Source: Microcebus murinus (Eukaryota > Chordata > Mammalia > Primates > Cheirogaleidae). From it: 64,000 bases of DNA. Shown here one piece after another: positions 26,221 to 39,404 of this stretch. The DNA is taken from assembly GCF_040939455.1 (NCBI RefSeq), contig NC_134116.1:42547400-42611399 (forward strand), in the 5' to 3' direction. The position numbers and the translations under genes were made by a program. The notes below the pieces were generated by a model, which ran no database searches, was not told the origin of the DNA, and was given only the letters and a program-made list of their open reading frames with translations. Numbering within the stretch: position 1 is the stretch's first letter; every line of letters begins with the position of its first letter.

Positions 26221-27408
26221 AGCAAGGCTAGATGTTTAAGTAAAGGACCCAGAGTCTTGCCAAGGAAGTGGGAATGGAGCTGCAGGCAACAAATTGAACC
26301 TCTCAGCACAAGGTGGGCATCAGAAAAAGCAATCTGTATGCAAGGACAAGTGAGGGAAAGAAGAGAGTATTAGAAAAAGGCTCTGGAATGTCTCAGAAAT
26401 AAGAAAATAGATCAACAGATCATGATAATAGTTTGGAGCCAAGTACTATTAAAAGACTAAAGGTATTGTTTACCAAAGTATGATAGGTACTTCTCATAGC
26501 TCAAGATAGGATTTAAGATAATCCAATAGAGAATTAAGAAAGACTGTATGCAATTCATACTGTATTTTTAAAAATGCATCTAGCAAAATTATTCAGTGAT
26601 TTCATGAATTTCATTGTTTAGAAAGACAGTGAGGTAGGTAGTGTTGCAGATCCCTTGAATTATAGGGATGTATCCTCTTAAGTCTTTCAAAATTTCAATA
26701 ACTGAACCAATCTGTAATAGTTTGCTATCAATTATATGAATTATCAATAATAATTCTTGGGTACTGAATTTCAGTATACAATTTTTATTATTTCCCATGA
26801 AAGTTTAAAATGTTACTTCTATGTGATAACAATTTACTGTACAAAATTTACATAAATATACAAAGTATAAACTAATATTCAATTATGTCACCCTCTTCTC
26901 TTTCCTCCCATTTTTGAATGCATACTACATTAGTGATTATTTCTAAAAAAAAAATAGGTAAATATTGCAACTGCCCTTCCCAGCCCTTTTGAAGTGAATT
27001 ACAGCTAGGTAATTGAGTACTAGTCAATGGAATGGCAGTCAGAGTTGTGTACAAACATCAACCCATCAACATCAAGATTTTAGAGGACACGATTTTAAAA
27101 TGTGATTTCCACACAATGGAATTCATTTAGGTCACAGAGTCACATTAATAGAGAGCTTCTAGGAACACTGGACTTTGCACACATAAGAAATAATCTTTAA
27201 TCATTAAGCCACTAAGATGCACATAGCCTACCTTGACTAACATGTATATTAAGAGAAAGTTTCACTGTCAAATGTTCATTATTTGATTCTTTAACAAAAT
27301 ATCTAAATGAAGGCCAAAAAAAAGTACGTAATTCCATCCACAATTTAGAGTTCATGTTATCTTCATATAACTAACATTCTTTCAAGATATAGTATACACT
27401 ATGTACCC

Positions 27409-27417
27409 CACAGCTAT

Positions 27418-27461
<44 letters not shown>

Positions 27462-28727
27462 ATTTTTTTTTATTTTGGCATATTATGGGGGTACAGATTT
27501 TAAGGTTTCAATAAATGCCCATTTCCCCCCCCCCCAAAAGTCTGAGTCTCCATCATGACCATCCCCCAGATGGTACACATCTCACTCACTATGTATGTAT
27601 ATACCCGCCCCCCTCCCCCCTCCCACCTGCCCAATACCCTATTACTGTAGCACCTATGTGTCCACTTAGGTGCTACTCAGTTAATACCAGTTTGATGGAG
27701 AATATATCTGGTGCTTGTTTTTCCATTCTTGGGATACTTCACTTAGTAGTATGGGTTCCAGCTCTAACCAGGAAAATATAAGGTGTGCTATATCACCATT
27801 GTTTCTTAGAGCTGAATAGTACTCCATGGTGTACATATACCACATTTTATTAATCCATTCTTTGATTGATGGGCACTTGGGCTGTTTCCACAGCCTTGCA
27901 ATTATGAATTGTGCTGCTATAAACATTCGAGTGCAGGTGTCTTTTTTGTAGAGTGTCACTGGATCATTTGGGTAGATGCCCAGCAATGGGATTGCTGGAT
28001 CAAATGGTAGATTCACTTGTATCGCTTTAAGGTATCTCCATATTGCTTTCCACAGAGGTTGAACTAGTTTGCAGTCCCACCAGCAGTGTAGGAGTGTTCC
28101 TCTCTCTCCGCAACCACGCCAGCATTTATTGTTTGGAGATTTTTTGATAAAGGCCATTCTCACTGGGGTTAAGTGATATCTCATTGTGGTTTTGATTTGC
28201 ATTTCCCTGATGATTAGAGATGTTGAGCATTTCTTCATATGTTTGTTGGCCATTCTTCTGTCTTCTTTAGAAAAATTTCTGTTCAAGTCCTTTGCCCACT
28301 TTTTAATGGGGTTATTTGATTTTTTCTGGGAAAACTGGATAGCCACCTGTAGAAGGCTAAAACAGGACCCACACCTTTCACCTCTCACAAAAACCAACTC
28401 ACGCTGGATAACAGACTTAAACCTAAGATATGAAACTATTAGAACTCTAGAGGAAAAAGTTGGAAACACTCTCCTAGACATCGGCGTGGGCAAAGAGTTT
28501 ATGATGAAGTCCCCAAAGGCAATCACAGCAGCAACAAAAATAAATAAATGGGACATGATCAAACTACAAAGCTTCTGCACAGCCAAAGAAATAGTCATGA
28601 AAGTAAACAGACAACCTACAGAATGGGAGAAAATTTTTGCATCCTATGCATCCGATAAGGGACTGATAACTAGAATATACTTAGAACTCACGAAAATTAG
28701 GAAGAAAAAATCACAGCTATGTTTTTT
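27409..28727 (-). mobile_element. Young twin-primed (5'-inverted) L1 with 16-bp target duplication
   Basis: From 27,419 a run of 37 Ts (the poly-A tail) leads, on the minus strand, through the 3' UTR and intact ORF2 C-terminus up to about 28,335, including the C-x3-C-x7-H-x4-C Cys domain. There the orientation flips: 28,336-28,711 is earlier ORF2 on the + strand, ending in codons that continue where the minus part begins. The two halves share a short AGAAAAAATCA overlap. CACAGCTATGTTTTTT occurs at 27,409-27,424 and 28,712-28,727. This is the structure made by twin priming during L1 insertion. The clean frame and long tail suggest a recent event. Confidence 0.96.
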
Positions 28728-28894
28728 AAAAGAGGAAAATAAACTTGTGTTTAATAATTATGTCCCAAGTATTTTCAATGCATTATAAAAAGTGAATCAA
28801 TTCACATAATTTTAACATAAATATTATTTGCATATCTGGAAAGCAAAAATATTACTGTTAGTTTGGAAGGAGGGCAAACAGGTGGCAAGAAGTG

Positions 28895-29492
28895 ACTAAG
28901 GATGAAGAGCGCAGGAACCAAATTGTAGTAAGGAACCAAACCAAATTAGGGCTAGGAACTGTCCCCTGGTGAGAACATACCTGGTAAGGAGCTCCTAGTG
29001 ATACTTAACTGACCTGGGGCTCATAACCATCTGATTAGCATAACATGGGAGGAGTTTTCATGAAGGAATCTGGGGAAGTCACCTGTGCAGAAAAGGAAAC
29101 TGCTACATAACCCACTTGTTATGTAACCTGTTATATAACTCCAACCTGTTAATCACCCTCAAAGGTAGAAAACAGCAAACAATCCTGCCAGGGGAAAAGC
29201 AGCACAAACTAGTGAGCACATAAAGGCAGCATGCGTTCAGATTTGGGGTTCTTTCTCCACTTGTGGAGACTGACGCACTCCTCTCTCTCTGGAATGTATT
29301 TTCACTTTGTGTCATTTTTGTGTAGCTTCCTTCTTCACTGTCACTTCGCATAGCTTCTTTCTCTTTCCTGTAATAAACATTTTGTGTGTGATTGCTCTGT
29401 ATCTGTGACCACTCTGTCATCAGCTGAACTCAGAACCAGTACTCATTCTTGACACTGGGAACCCGGGGACAAGGAACATCCAGACAAACCTA
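28895..29492 (+). mobile_element. Probable solo LTR of an ERV1-like element, unclassified
   Basis: The block has LTR layout: a GC-moderate U3-like part, ACATAAAGGCAGCATG, a C/T-rich stretch, a polyadenylation signal AATAAA at about 29,372, TG-rich downstream sequence, then GGAACCCGGGGACAAGGAAC and an end in CTAACA. I cannot name the family or see a target duplication, and the 5' edge is a guess. No retroviral coding sequence is present. Confidence 0.5.
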
Positions 29493-29619
29493 ACACCCCT
29501 AGAAGATTTTTTTTTCTGGTAATATCTGTTATGATCTTCCTGCTTCTCTGTTTGGAACTCATATAGGTATGTGCAATGCATACATGTTTAGACTAGTGTA
29601 TCTGTAGTCACATTTTTAT

Positions 29620-30240
29620 TCATTTATACATTCACACAATGATTTAACAGATATTTTGGTGCCTATAATGCTTAATACTTTGCTTGGAGTTAGATGTAGC
29701 ATAGTGAAATAAATAGGCAGGTTTCAGCTTGCATTGAATTTACAGAACAGAGGATAAAAATGAAATAAGATCAATATACAGGTGTATACACACTGTAAAA
29801 ATTGTTAAGAAAGAAATATATAGAGAAGCATGAGAGTATACAAGAAGGGATATGACTTGGTTGACTAGGGAATGTCTTCATGATAAGTTCTATCTTAACT
29901 GAGGTCCAAATGTTAAGGAAGTATTAACTGAACCAAGAGGGAAGTGATAGAAAATGTTTTATACAGAGAAAGGTTGCGATCCAAAGTCACTAGGAAATAA
30001 AAAGAATATTTAATCCAGAAAAATAGAGAGCATGTGGGAAAAAATGTGAAATGAGACTGGAGAAAAGGTAGGGACCAGAGCTGGCAGGAAACTGCAGACC
30101 ATGTTAGGGATTAAATTATATGACCTCATCTGCAATTTAAAAATACAATTCTACCTGCAGTTTGGAGATGAAAAAACTGGTTTATAGAAATGAGTTAGGA
30201 GATATCTGTAGCATTTTATGTAAGAGATGTTTGTAGCTTG
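29620..30240 (-). mobile_element. L2 LINE remnant, antisense
   Basis: CACAATGATTTAACAGATATTTTGG ... TAGGGAATGTCTTCATGATAAG ... ACTGAGGTCCAAATGTTAAGG ... GGGATTAAATTATATGACCTCATC follows antisense L2 through several hundred bases. Confidence 0.65.
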
Positions 30241-33200
30241 GACTAGAGGTATTGCAAATTAAGAGAAGTAAATGAATTTCACAAATATTTAGAATGTGTA
30301 TGAGGTACACATTATGACACAGATATACTTCTTATACTATATACTGCCTTTCCTTAGGATGCATTTCCTGCTTATAGTATATCTGTGTCCATACATATTC
30401 CCACACATGTATTGGAAAGTGCAAGGAATTATGTGAATAAGGGATAAGACAAAATTTGCCAAAGAATAGTCACCTATTTGGAATTTCACTTCTAAATTTT
30501 CTTTGGAATATTCAGTCAACTCAACTTCTAAACTCCTAATAATGCCATTTCCCCTGTATCAACATGTAATATCTTCCTTAATTTCTTCCACAGATGGCAT
30601 GGGATGTTTATTATGCCATCTCTGGCAGGGGGAGGGCCTCTTGTATACTTTGTTGTCCTTAATTTAGGCCTTCAACAAGATGCCTTCACTTTGCCTGCTC
30701 ATTAGGGCCCCAATCTGTATATACTCTGAAATAAAGTCAGTTCTATTATTAGGAAAACAGAACACTTGTTATAGGCAGTCTTGGATTATTTCAAATCTAT
30801 CTAGGTATTTTTCCTCATTATTATTATTCTAAAGCTTGGATATTAAATAGAAAACAGAATGCTTGCTTCTGTATTCCTAGACATATTAGTTTCTCCATTA
30901 GTTACTCATCTCTTTCACCACCCATACCTCAAATGTTCCCATTTGTTTTAAGAAACTTTCCTTACATCATATGATGGATATCCATATCAGGTATTCTCCC
31001 TGCAAAAAGTTTATTAAAATAAAGTTTATAGTTTAGTGTACTTTATATGCACCCTAATCCTTCTTCTTAATATAATATAAACTTTTGATATAATTAATCT
31101 TTTTCCTATTTCTAAAATCCTCAATTTTAAGGTTAACATTTTGCCATACACATAAATTAAATCCTATAGTTGAATAGAGACCTATTTTTTTTTTCCAACT
31201 GCATCTGACCTACATAGGATTTAATGAGTCAAAACTGGAAAAGGTAGGAGTACATAATAGAATTAAATTTATATGTAATAAAAAATTAAATGTGTTTAAT
31301 ATTTCAACATATATGTTTGGTTATATATTTTCCTCTTCCTAAGAATATCATTCTCTTTCTTCACAAGATGGCATCTGGATACTTAGTGAACCTTGGATAC
31401 CTTCAAGTCATTGGGGGAAAAGTCCATGGTTCATATACCAAACTCACATGCTATCCTGTTTAAATGTTTTTTTTCAACACCCTCCTGATTACTGGACTGG
31501 AGTTGACTAATATGTAGTTGATCTACTGTACTTTTCTATTTTTTTATATCAAGGAGGCACTAATGACCATGCAACTTGCCATTATCTCTGAGTAAAACAT
31601 CTTGATGGTCTTACCTTGTTTCCAGTTTGATTCTGACATACTCTTTTCTCAGCACTGCGATGTTTTATACATACATGCTTTTATGATTTTTTGTTATTGA
31701 TGAGGTAGTTGTGTAGGTATCATGATTAAAGGAGAGAAAAAGTTCAGGATAAGGCATAAGGAGACACTTAGAAAATATTTTGCCTGTCTGTATAAGTGGT
31801 TAAAGTAATTCTGTTTATATTAGAACATTCTAAAAGTAAACATCAAATACCTTTAGAACATATTAATATATAAATGACTACATATAATTATATATGCAAT
31901 CCGGTAAAGGATTTTTAAAAGTGAGATCCAATTAATTAAATAAATTACATTCCATTATCTTTTATCATATACATGATGAGGAAGAACCATCTTGGGTATA
32001 TACACACAGAGAAAATGGTATTAGAATAAAAAAGCCAAATGTATCCAAGGACCAAGAAAGTATGAAAGACTAACACATGCATACACACACACAAAAATAC
32101 GAGCATCAATATTATTTTTAATTTACCAATTAATAACCTAAGTATGATAATATTTTTCAAAAATGTATTAACAACATACCAATCCTTCAAGTAAACTTTT
32201 ATTTTGAAAACATTAATGCAATTTAAATAACTGACTATAATATATTTCAATATTATTGCCATGTCCAATTCATCTATTTGTCTAGAACATAATATACTGA
32301 TTGATGAAAAAAAATCTGAATGGGCCTACAAATTGTTTTTTAATGGGCAAATCTTGCATTTGAAAGAAATATTTTATCCAAAATGCCCCAGATTTCTTGA
32401 TGAAACATATGGACATTGAGGGCTTCAGGTCATAGGGGAGGGAGAATTTCATATTTTAGTGAAAAAAACAATACTCAAAATAGTGAATTTTTTTGCATTA
32501 TGGAAAACAATATATCAATTGATAGCACTTGATATATACATGATAGCCTTTTGAGTTATGAATTTTTATCTGAATCAATAATTCTGAACCTCTGAAATTC
32601 ATTACTGAGATTCTAGCTTTTTTCTTTTTAAACTCAAGTCAATATAGACTCAATGGACTTATACATCTTAATGTAATCTCTAATGTAAGGTGTTTCTACT
32701 CCTCACCAGGACAACCTGCCCTCTCCTTCTCAGTATAAATACAGATTAAGTCTTTTGAGTCTTTCAATAGAGTTAAGTGAAGGAAGAAAATGAATTACAT
32801 TGTAAAAGACAGCTATGCAACACTAATCTTCAGAGAGAACAGTGGGTATGAACATCATGTAGATATCCAACTGCTAAAATGAATCTTGGTAAAGTGGATG
32901 CCAGCTGTGTTATTCCAGATGCCCATTTTCACTTAATGACCATTGGAACAGGCAATAAAGCTATTAGCGGATCTATGTAATGACAGAGGAAACTGTCAGG
33001 TAAATCAAGTTTGAAATGTCTAAGTTTGTAAGGTGACATAGACAAAAGTGTGACAAAAATTAAAGTACTCTAAAGCTGGAAGGAGTATTAGTGACAACTA
33101 GCTCACCCATCTAGCACACATCCTTTTACATCATGAAGTCTACGTACAGTAAACAGGTGACAATTTAGCCTCTACTTGCATAATTCTAAAAATTGAAAGT

Positions 33201-35894
33201 CACTCCTTAATGTTTTTAATAACTATTTCATTATTAGACAGTATTTGTTTGCAATAAGTTCTTCTTATTTATTATTTAAAGTCCAAACTCTCTAACTACC
33301 TCCACAAAATTTTAACTATACTCTTTGAGGCAAGAAAAAAAATATGTTTATTTTTTATATGATGGGGCTTCAGATATTTGGTGCAAGTGTGTGTTGGGGC
33401 AGGTAAGATCAGAGGTTCTTTTTTCATCTGGTTTCTAAGATCAATATTCCTGATGCCTTGAAAACATTCCTTTTATGAAATGAATAATTATAGAAATCAT
33501 GGTCTAAGATTTTAACATCCATATGCCTCTCTATATTAGTTTCTTTCTAGAACATTAAGTTAATCTATTTCAATTATTTATGTGTATAATTGTCAATACT
33601 CTTGTCCATGATATTTAATATAGTAAAGGATAATATCAACTCTTACCATGCTTGGAAACCTTCATATTAAAAGTTTAGTTTTGACCTCATTATTAAAGAA
33701 CAGCTAGCAATATTCTTATTGAAATCACAAAGTTAATAGGATCTAGATCTCCTACCTTGAGCAATTTTTGTCTCATTAGGTCACAACTATTTTAAGGATT
33801 GATGCATATCTAATTGATAGAAAGAACTAAGTGACATAAAAAGGAGATAAATTGTTGTGCTATTATACAATTTGGATTTATTTACAGTTTTGAGTCTCAA
33901 ACTTTCTGTCTCCCTCTGTTTCTTTCAGAGAGAGAGAGAGAAACACAAAGAGGCAGAGAGAGAAAGTTTAAGATCCCAAACTACATGTTTTGAATTGGGC
34001 CATGTACTGAATCTATGAGTCATAATAGTGCACTCTGCCCACCTTTTGTACCACCATGAATTTCTTGATGTTAGAGAAGAATGTGTATAGTTTTCCTTTT
34101 GTACAATGAAAGAATGAAGGAAAATCATCTATACACGTATTTATTTATGAGACATGTGTGCCTTTGTATTTATGTATGCATGTGTATTACTGTGCTTACA
34201 AAGTATCATGAACAGGAAGTAAACTCTGAGAAATACTGAAAAGATAGAAAGATGATGAATTTATGATGGCCAGAGAAAACCAAATCTTAACACCTGTAGG
34301 AGTGCATAGTTATGCAGAGAGGAACACTTCTAGGTATCCAAGCACAGATTCAAAAGATAAAATTAAACCAGCAAGGTCCTTTGGGTAATTCTCAGGATGG
34401 CTAATTGTGAACATGTGTTAGTTGCATCAGATAATTTGACTCCTTCTTCTTTGGTTTACACCACTTGTCTTCAGCTAAAAAAAGCGGCCATATTTCCCCC
34501 CTCACTCTGCCCCCATGTCTTTTCCTGGTGGTGGGGTTTTTGAGCAGGAGTGGCAGAGCCAGTGTTCCAGGGTATGAGTAAAGTGTAGGAGGAATATGGA
34601 GGCCTCACATTCAGAAAACAACTTACCTGCACACCATAATATGAGGTATCCCTGGAGTCAATATTTGCAACTCCTTAATAGAGAGACAAGCAGAGATTCT
34701 CACAGCAAATATGAGAAGACAACTAAACATTATCAAACATTTTAGAAAAATCAACACCACCTAAAAGAAAAAACAAACAACAAAAACACTCACTCAAAGA
34801 AAATCAAGCATTTATGGAAACAGGAAGAGAAATAAAGAATAGTAAATAAAAGTAATTAATGTCCAAGATGTTTGTAAAATAGTGGTCTTAGGAATTTGAA
34901 TTATGAGCATCACCATTTAGAACTGAATATGGTATAGATATTATATGAGTGCCAATTCAAACAAGCAAAAGACATATAAATTGGATGTAAAAATTTAAAT
35001 ATGCGTTGAATACTTGGTGATCTTATGGAATTATTTTTTATTTTTGTCTGATAGTGGCAGAGGTGTTCACTTATTAAAGAAAAGAGCCCTTATTCTTTAG
35101 ATGTGCATTAATATATTTATGCATGATGTAAGATCTGGGATTTACTTCAAAATACTGAGGGAGTAGATGGGTGGAAGTAGAGATTGAAGAAGATTGTCCA
35201 TAGAATTATAATAAAATTGAATGAAGAATATATGAAACTTGATTGTACCATTGTCTATTTTTGCATGTGCTTTAAATTTGCAAAAAACCAGAGGATACAA
35301 AGGTAATGAGTTAGAAAAGATATTAAAAGTTTTAGAAAATTTGAAAGTTATACTCTAGAAGTTTATTGATGAATGAAGTTTACATAATTTTCAACTTTGT
35401 CTAATTGATATACTAAGGGGAGGAAATAAAATATATGTAAAACAAAAGAGCTGAAGAAAAACTCATATCTTCAGAACAGGCCACTGAATTAAAGTAAAAT
35501 GATTACAAGGGGAGAAAAGTCAAATTTGATATGTTGTAGAAGAACTTTAAATCACAGAGGATAAATAAGAAATTAACTTTTTAAAGGTAATGAAATATAT
35601 TATCTGCTATGCAATTAAATATATATACATGTATATGTATACACACATATATATTAATGTACACATGTGCATTTTAAAGCTATACCACCATTAGTATAGG
35701 AAAGTAGATGGAATCTATATATCTTCAGCTAAATAATGGTTTTAAAAAAACTGAATTGATTGGCAAGATTGGGGGAGAAACAGATTCTAAGGGAAAAAAA
35801 TAAAACAATAACAACAAAACAAAAATAATGGGACAGAGTGCTCCAGAGATTTTCTATCACTAGGGATCTCAATAGGTTGATTGTTCCATATAAT
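30241..35894. other. AT-rich intergenic DNA
   Basis: No gene or confident element. A short GA run lies at 33,929-33,941. 34,430-34,600 is locally GC-richer without a recognisable source. In human this span would hold ATXN8OS introns and small exons, which cannot be told from sequence alone. Confidence 0.5.
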
Positions 35895-36215
35895 TATTTT
35901 TCCCTCCCATTTATTGTTGCCCCAACATGCCAAACACATGCCTCAGAACCTTTTTACTTGCTTTTCTTATTGCCTCCTGGTAACTGCAGAACTCCCTTCC
36001 ACACTCCCACCTCTTCATTCAGGCTTCCTTTCAAGTCTCACCTTTTCAAGGAGACTTTCTCTCACCATAACTGTTTTGTCTCTCTAGTTCTTTGCATCGT
36101 CTAGTTCTTTGCTCGCTTTATTTTTTCTACACAGTAATTAAATCTTCATGACAGTACTTACTTATTTATTTGCTGATTTTTCTTTTCCCACTAGGATGTA
36201 AGCACTATTAAAACA
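35895..36215 (+). mobile_element. L2 LINE 3' fragment
   Basis: GCCTCAGAACCTTTTTACTTGC, GCAGAACTCCCTTCC, TTCATTCAGGCTTCCTTTCAAGTCTCACC, GGAGACTTTCTCTCACC and CACTAGGATGTAAGCAC follow sense L2 in order. The short open frames here are chance. Confidence 0.85.
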
Positions 36216-37439
36216 TCTAGAAGAGCTTTGATAAAAGTATGAAAAAAGGGACCATCATGAATTATTTAATGTTTTGGAAAGGAAAGACCGGGGACCCTCC
36301 ACCAATGCTTCTGTGGGAAATGATGGTTACTTGTTAATACACAAAAGCAGAAAATAGTACAGGAAAAATATGTTATCTATATCTTCTTTAAGTGACAAAA
36401 AAATAAGCAAAACTGACATGAAATTTGATAACAAGTGCATTTCACTGGATTTAACATTATGCCTCTAAATGTATTACATGCAAACTAAATTATAAAATAA
36501 ATTCAATCCTCTTCGTATTTTATCAAAAAAATATTATTTTCAAAAATTCTACATCTTAAATTTAACATACTCCGAAATAACGTTTTAGCAATTGAACTAC
36601 AAAGTACAAATTACACTAATATTATTTATTCTTTATATATTTTTATCTGAAATAAAATAATTAAAATGTGGGATTTTTGGTGACAACCTCAGGTTCTGAG
36701 TTAAATATTTATTATGACAAGGATTTATTATGACAAACTCCTTTATTCTTAGTCTTCTCTTTTTGATATGTACTTTTCATTATATAATGGTGAATTCGTA
36801 TTGGTTTAACATAATATATTTGGATCTTTTCCATTATCCAAATGTTAACATTTGTTTTCTGTTGACAGAGTGCAGAAATATTGCCTATCAGTGGTATCTT
36901 CAAACCTTCCCTAAGTATAGGAGAGTTACAGTAATATAAGTCTTAACAATCTGGCCACTGCCTTCACATGGTCAGATTTATGTCCAAGTCCTATAACAGA
37001 AACATATTACTAAAACTTAATATTATTTTCAATAGTAAATTTAAGCTTTCAATTTTTTTCACACTCTCAATATTCACTCTGATAACTATGAATGATGAAC
37101 AAAGATTTTGATAACATAAATCTTGTCACACTTCACCATTAATCAATACAATAATCTGAAATTGCCATCAATGAAGTTATTGTTGAAGTACATTATTATT
37201 TAATGTCAAGCTTAATAAGTTACGACCTATGTGCATCAATGCATTATTCTAATATTTAAACTGCAGTAATATTTTCCATCTATACTACCTGGTAAAATCT
37301 AATAGTTTCATAAGTTACTTATTACATAGCAGTGCATTATCATGACTCATTTCAATTTAGGGTCCTGATACAGAAAGACATCAATTGCTGAGTATGTTGC
37401 TGTTACATGCTTTTATCAATTGCTTTTATATGTTGAAGT

Positions 37440-37594
37440 TTGTGATGAAAGACACATTGAATTTATTTTTCCCCCAAAATTTTGTGAAGGATTACCACTT
37501 CAGTTTTACAGATTAGAAAACAAAGTCTCTGAGAAGCTTTGAAATTATTTCAAGTATACACAAGTGCTAGAGCTAGAATTAAAATATAGGCCTG
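37440..37594 (+). mobile_element. MIR SINE, left part (interrupted by L1)
   Basis: CAGTTTTACAGATTAGAAAA ... GAGAAGC ... GTGCTAGAGCTAGAATT follows the MIR core (tRNA-derived ancient SINE). The MIR continues after the L1 insertion at 37,813-37,860 (TATAGGCCTGGCTGCCCTCAG). Confidence 0.8.
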
Positions 37595-37768
37595 TATGTA
37601 TATATATATATACATAATGAGTGAGATGTGCACTATCTGGAGGATGATCATGCTGGAAACTCAGACTTGTGCGGGGAGGGGGGGAAAGGGCATTTATTGA
37701 GACCTTAAAATTTGTACCCCCATAATATGCCGAAAGAAAAAAAAATGGAGAAAGAAAACAACAACAAC

Positions 37769-37799
<31 letters not shown>
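37595..37799 (+). mobile_element. Very short L1 insertion (3' UTR only)
   Basis: Only the last part of an L1 3' UTR is present: the G-rich stretch GCGGGGAGGGGGGGAAAGGG, GTACCCCCATAATATGCC, then a tail of AAC/CAAAA repeats. AAATATAGGCCTG is duplicated at 37,582-37,594 and 37,800-37,812, so the insertion split a MIR. A (TA)n run sits at its 5' junction. Confidence 0.92.
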
Positions 37800-38464
37800 A
37801 AATATAGGCCTGGCTGCCCTCAGAGTAATCTCTACCTGTATCAATTTTCAGACTTGGATATATTTTTACCATGTTCCTCTCATTTAATCAAGATTGAGGA
37901 TCTATCATTATATCTTTCCTCTTGAGTCATTTTTTAGTCATTTTCTAGCCCCTTTTATTATTTTAGTTTCCTCTTTCTGGACTTCTCTCTGATTCTATTA
38001 TCTTTTCTGTATACTGTTTTGAAAGAATCCCCAAATAGATATACTTCAGTTTTATTAAAATGTAGAAATATTTTTGTTTCTTTTATTATAAAGACTAAGA
38101 AATGCCATTTTTGTCTTATGGAGAGCTTCAATTTCTTTATTGCTCGGCAATACACATTTACTTTATGAATCTTTTCTTCTCTGAGATAACCTTGATGTAG
38201 GTTCTTGTCTAAGAAAAAGAGGAGATAATAAATGACATTAAATGTTTTATTGAGTTCATTTTCAAGATGATATTTACAAGTTTGCTTTATTTAGAGCTCT
38301 ATAACTCTCTGAAGTTAAATCATAGGATAAAATGGACTGTTAATGCTTTAGTGTCAGAAAAAATTTGTAAACTTTGCATTTATCATCTCATCAAATTGGT
38401 TACTTCATGACACTTACCCAAATGTTCTGGGTTTTTTTACTGGTTTGTTCAGTTGTTTATGGCT

Positions 38465-38578
38465 TTTCTTCCTAGACTTTTAGCTCTGTGTAGAAGTGGG
38501 AAACTTGTTTTATAGTGCAGAGTTACAGGCCCACAGCAAGTGTTCAACAGTTACTTGTTTCATGATTGAATAGATTCC
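38465..38578 (+). mobile_element. L2 LINE 3'-end fragment
   Basis: TTTTAGCTCTGTGTAGAAGTGGGAAACTTGTTTTATAG ... AGCAAGTGTTCAACAGTTACTTG matches the L2 3' end. Confidence 0.6.
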
Positions 38579-39099
38579 AATAATTTAATGGCAAATATTT
38601 AATCTCCTTCACCTAACAGTCTAAATTATTATTAGAAATTTAAATATATAAATATTGGACAGCCTTGGTCTAATCAAATGGCAGATTAGTTAAATCACTT
38701 ATTTACTGAAGGCCATCAGGTCTCTCCTTATAGATCAATTCTATATATTTTGTATTGTAATTCTCCTTCATCTTTTTAACAACATGCAAACTGTTAATCA
38801 ACCACACCTTAAAATTCTCTTGTGTTTTATTGGAATACTCTACTGAAAGGGGACATATTAGAAGTTGTATGTGTCAATGACACCCTAAAAACTATCATGC
38901 TCTCCATAATAATGATAGAAAAAGAAATTGCAACTGTGTGGAAGTAAATGCCTACTGTTAAGTTGACTCCACTTAAAGGATTAAGACAAGTTTTGGAATG
39001 CCTAACAACTGTTATTTGCCACATAAGCTGATCTACTCTCTATCTAAAAGAAATACATGTCAAATTATGGGTTAATCATATTTGGAGCATATATATTTC

Positions 39100-39404
39100 A
39101 AAATTCTTGGGACTAGAAGTGTCTTGACTTCTCGATTTTTTTCAGATTTGAGATTATTTGCATATACATAATGAATTATTGTGATCCAAGCTTAGATGGA
39201 AATTCATTTATATTTAATAATAACCATATACACATAGCCTGAAGGTAATTTATATTGAGCATGAACAAAAGGTTTTCACTTACACTTGTCACATGATGTA
39301 AGGTGTCAAATATTTCACTTCTGACATCATATCAGCACACAACAATTTTAGATTTTGGAGCTGTTTGGTTTTTGAATTTTCAGATTAGGGATTCTCTACC
39401 TGTA
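39100..39404. mobile_element. Decayed palindromic DNA-transposon-like element
   Basis: The left side (TTCTTGGGACTAGAAGTG ... GATTTTTTTCAGATTTGAGATTATTTGCATATAC) and right side (ATTTTAGATTTTGGAGCTG ... TTTTCAGATTAGGGATTCTCTACCTGTA) belong to a widespread mammalian inverted-repeat element with a GGATTAGGGATGCTCAACC-type end. I recall it as a Tigger/pogo-type MITE but cannot name it surely. Confidence 0.5.

Noticed and set aside
28186..28788. 200-codon + frame across the L1 inversion joint
   Set aside because: Its first half is antisense L1 and its second half ORF2; it is a by-product of the twin-primed insertion, not a gene.
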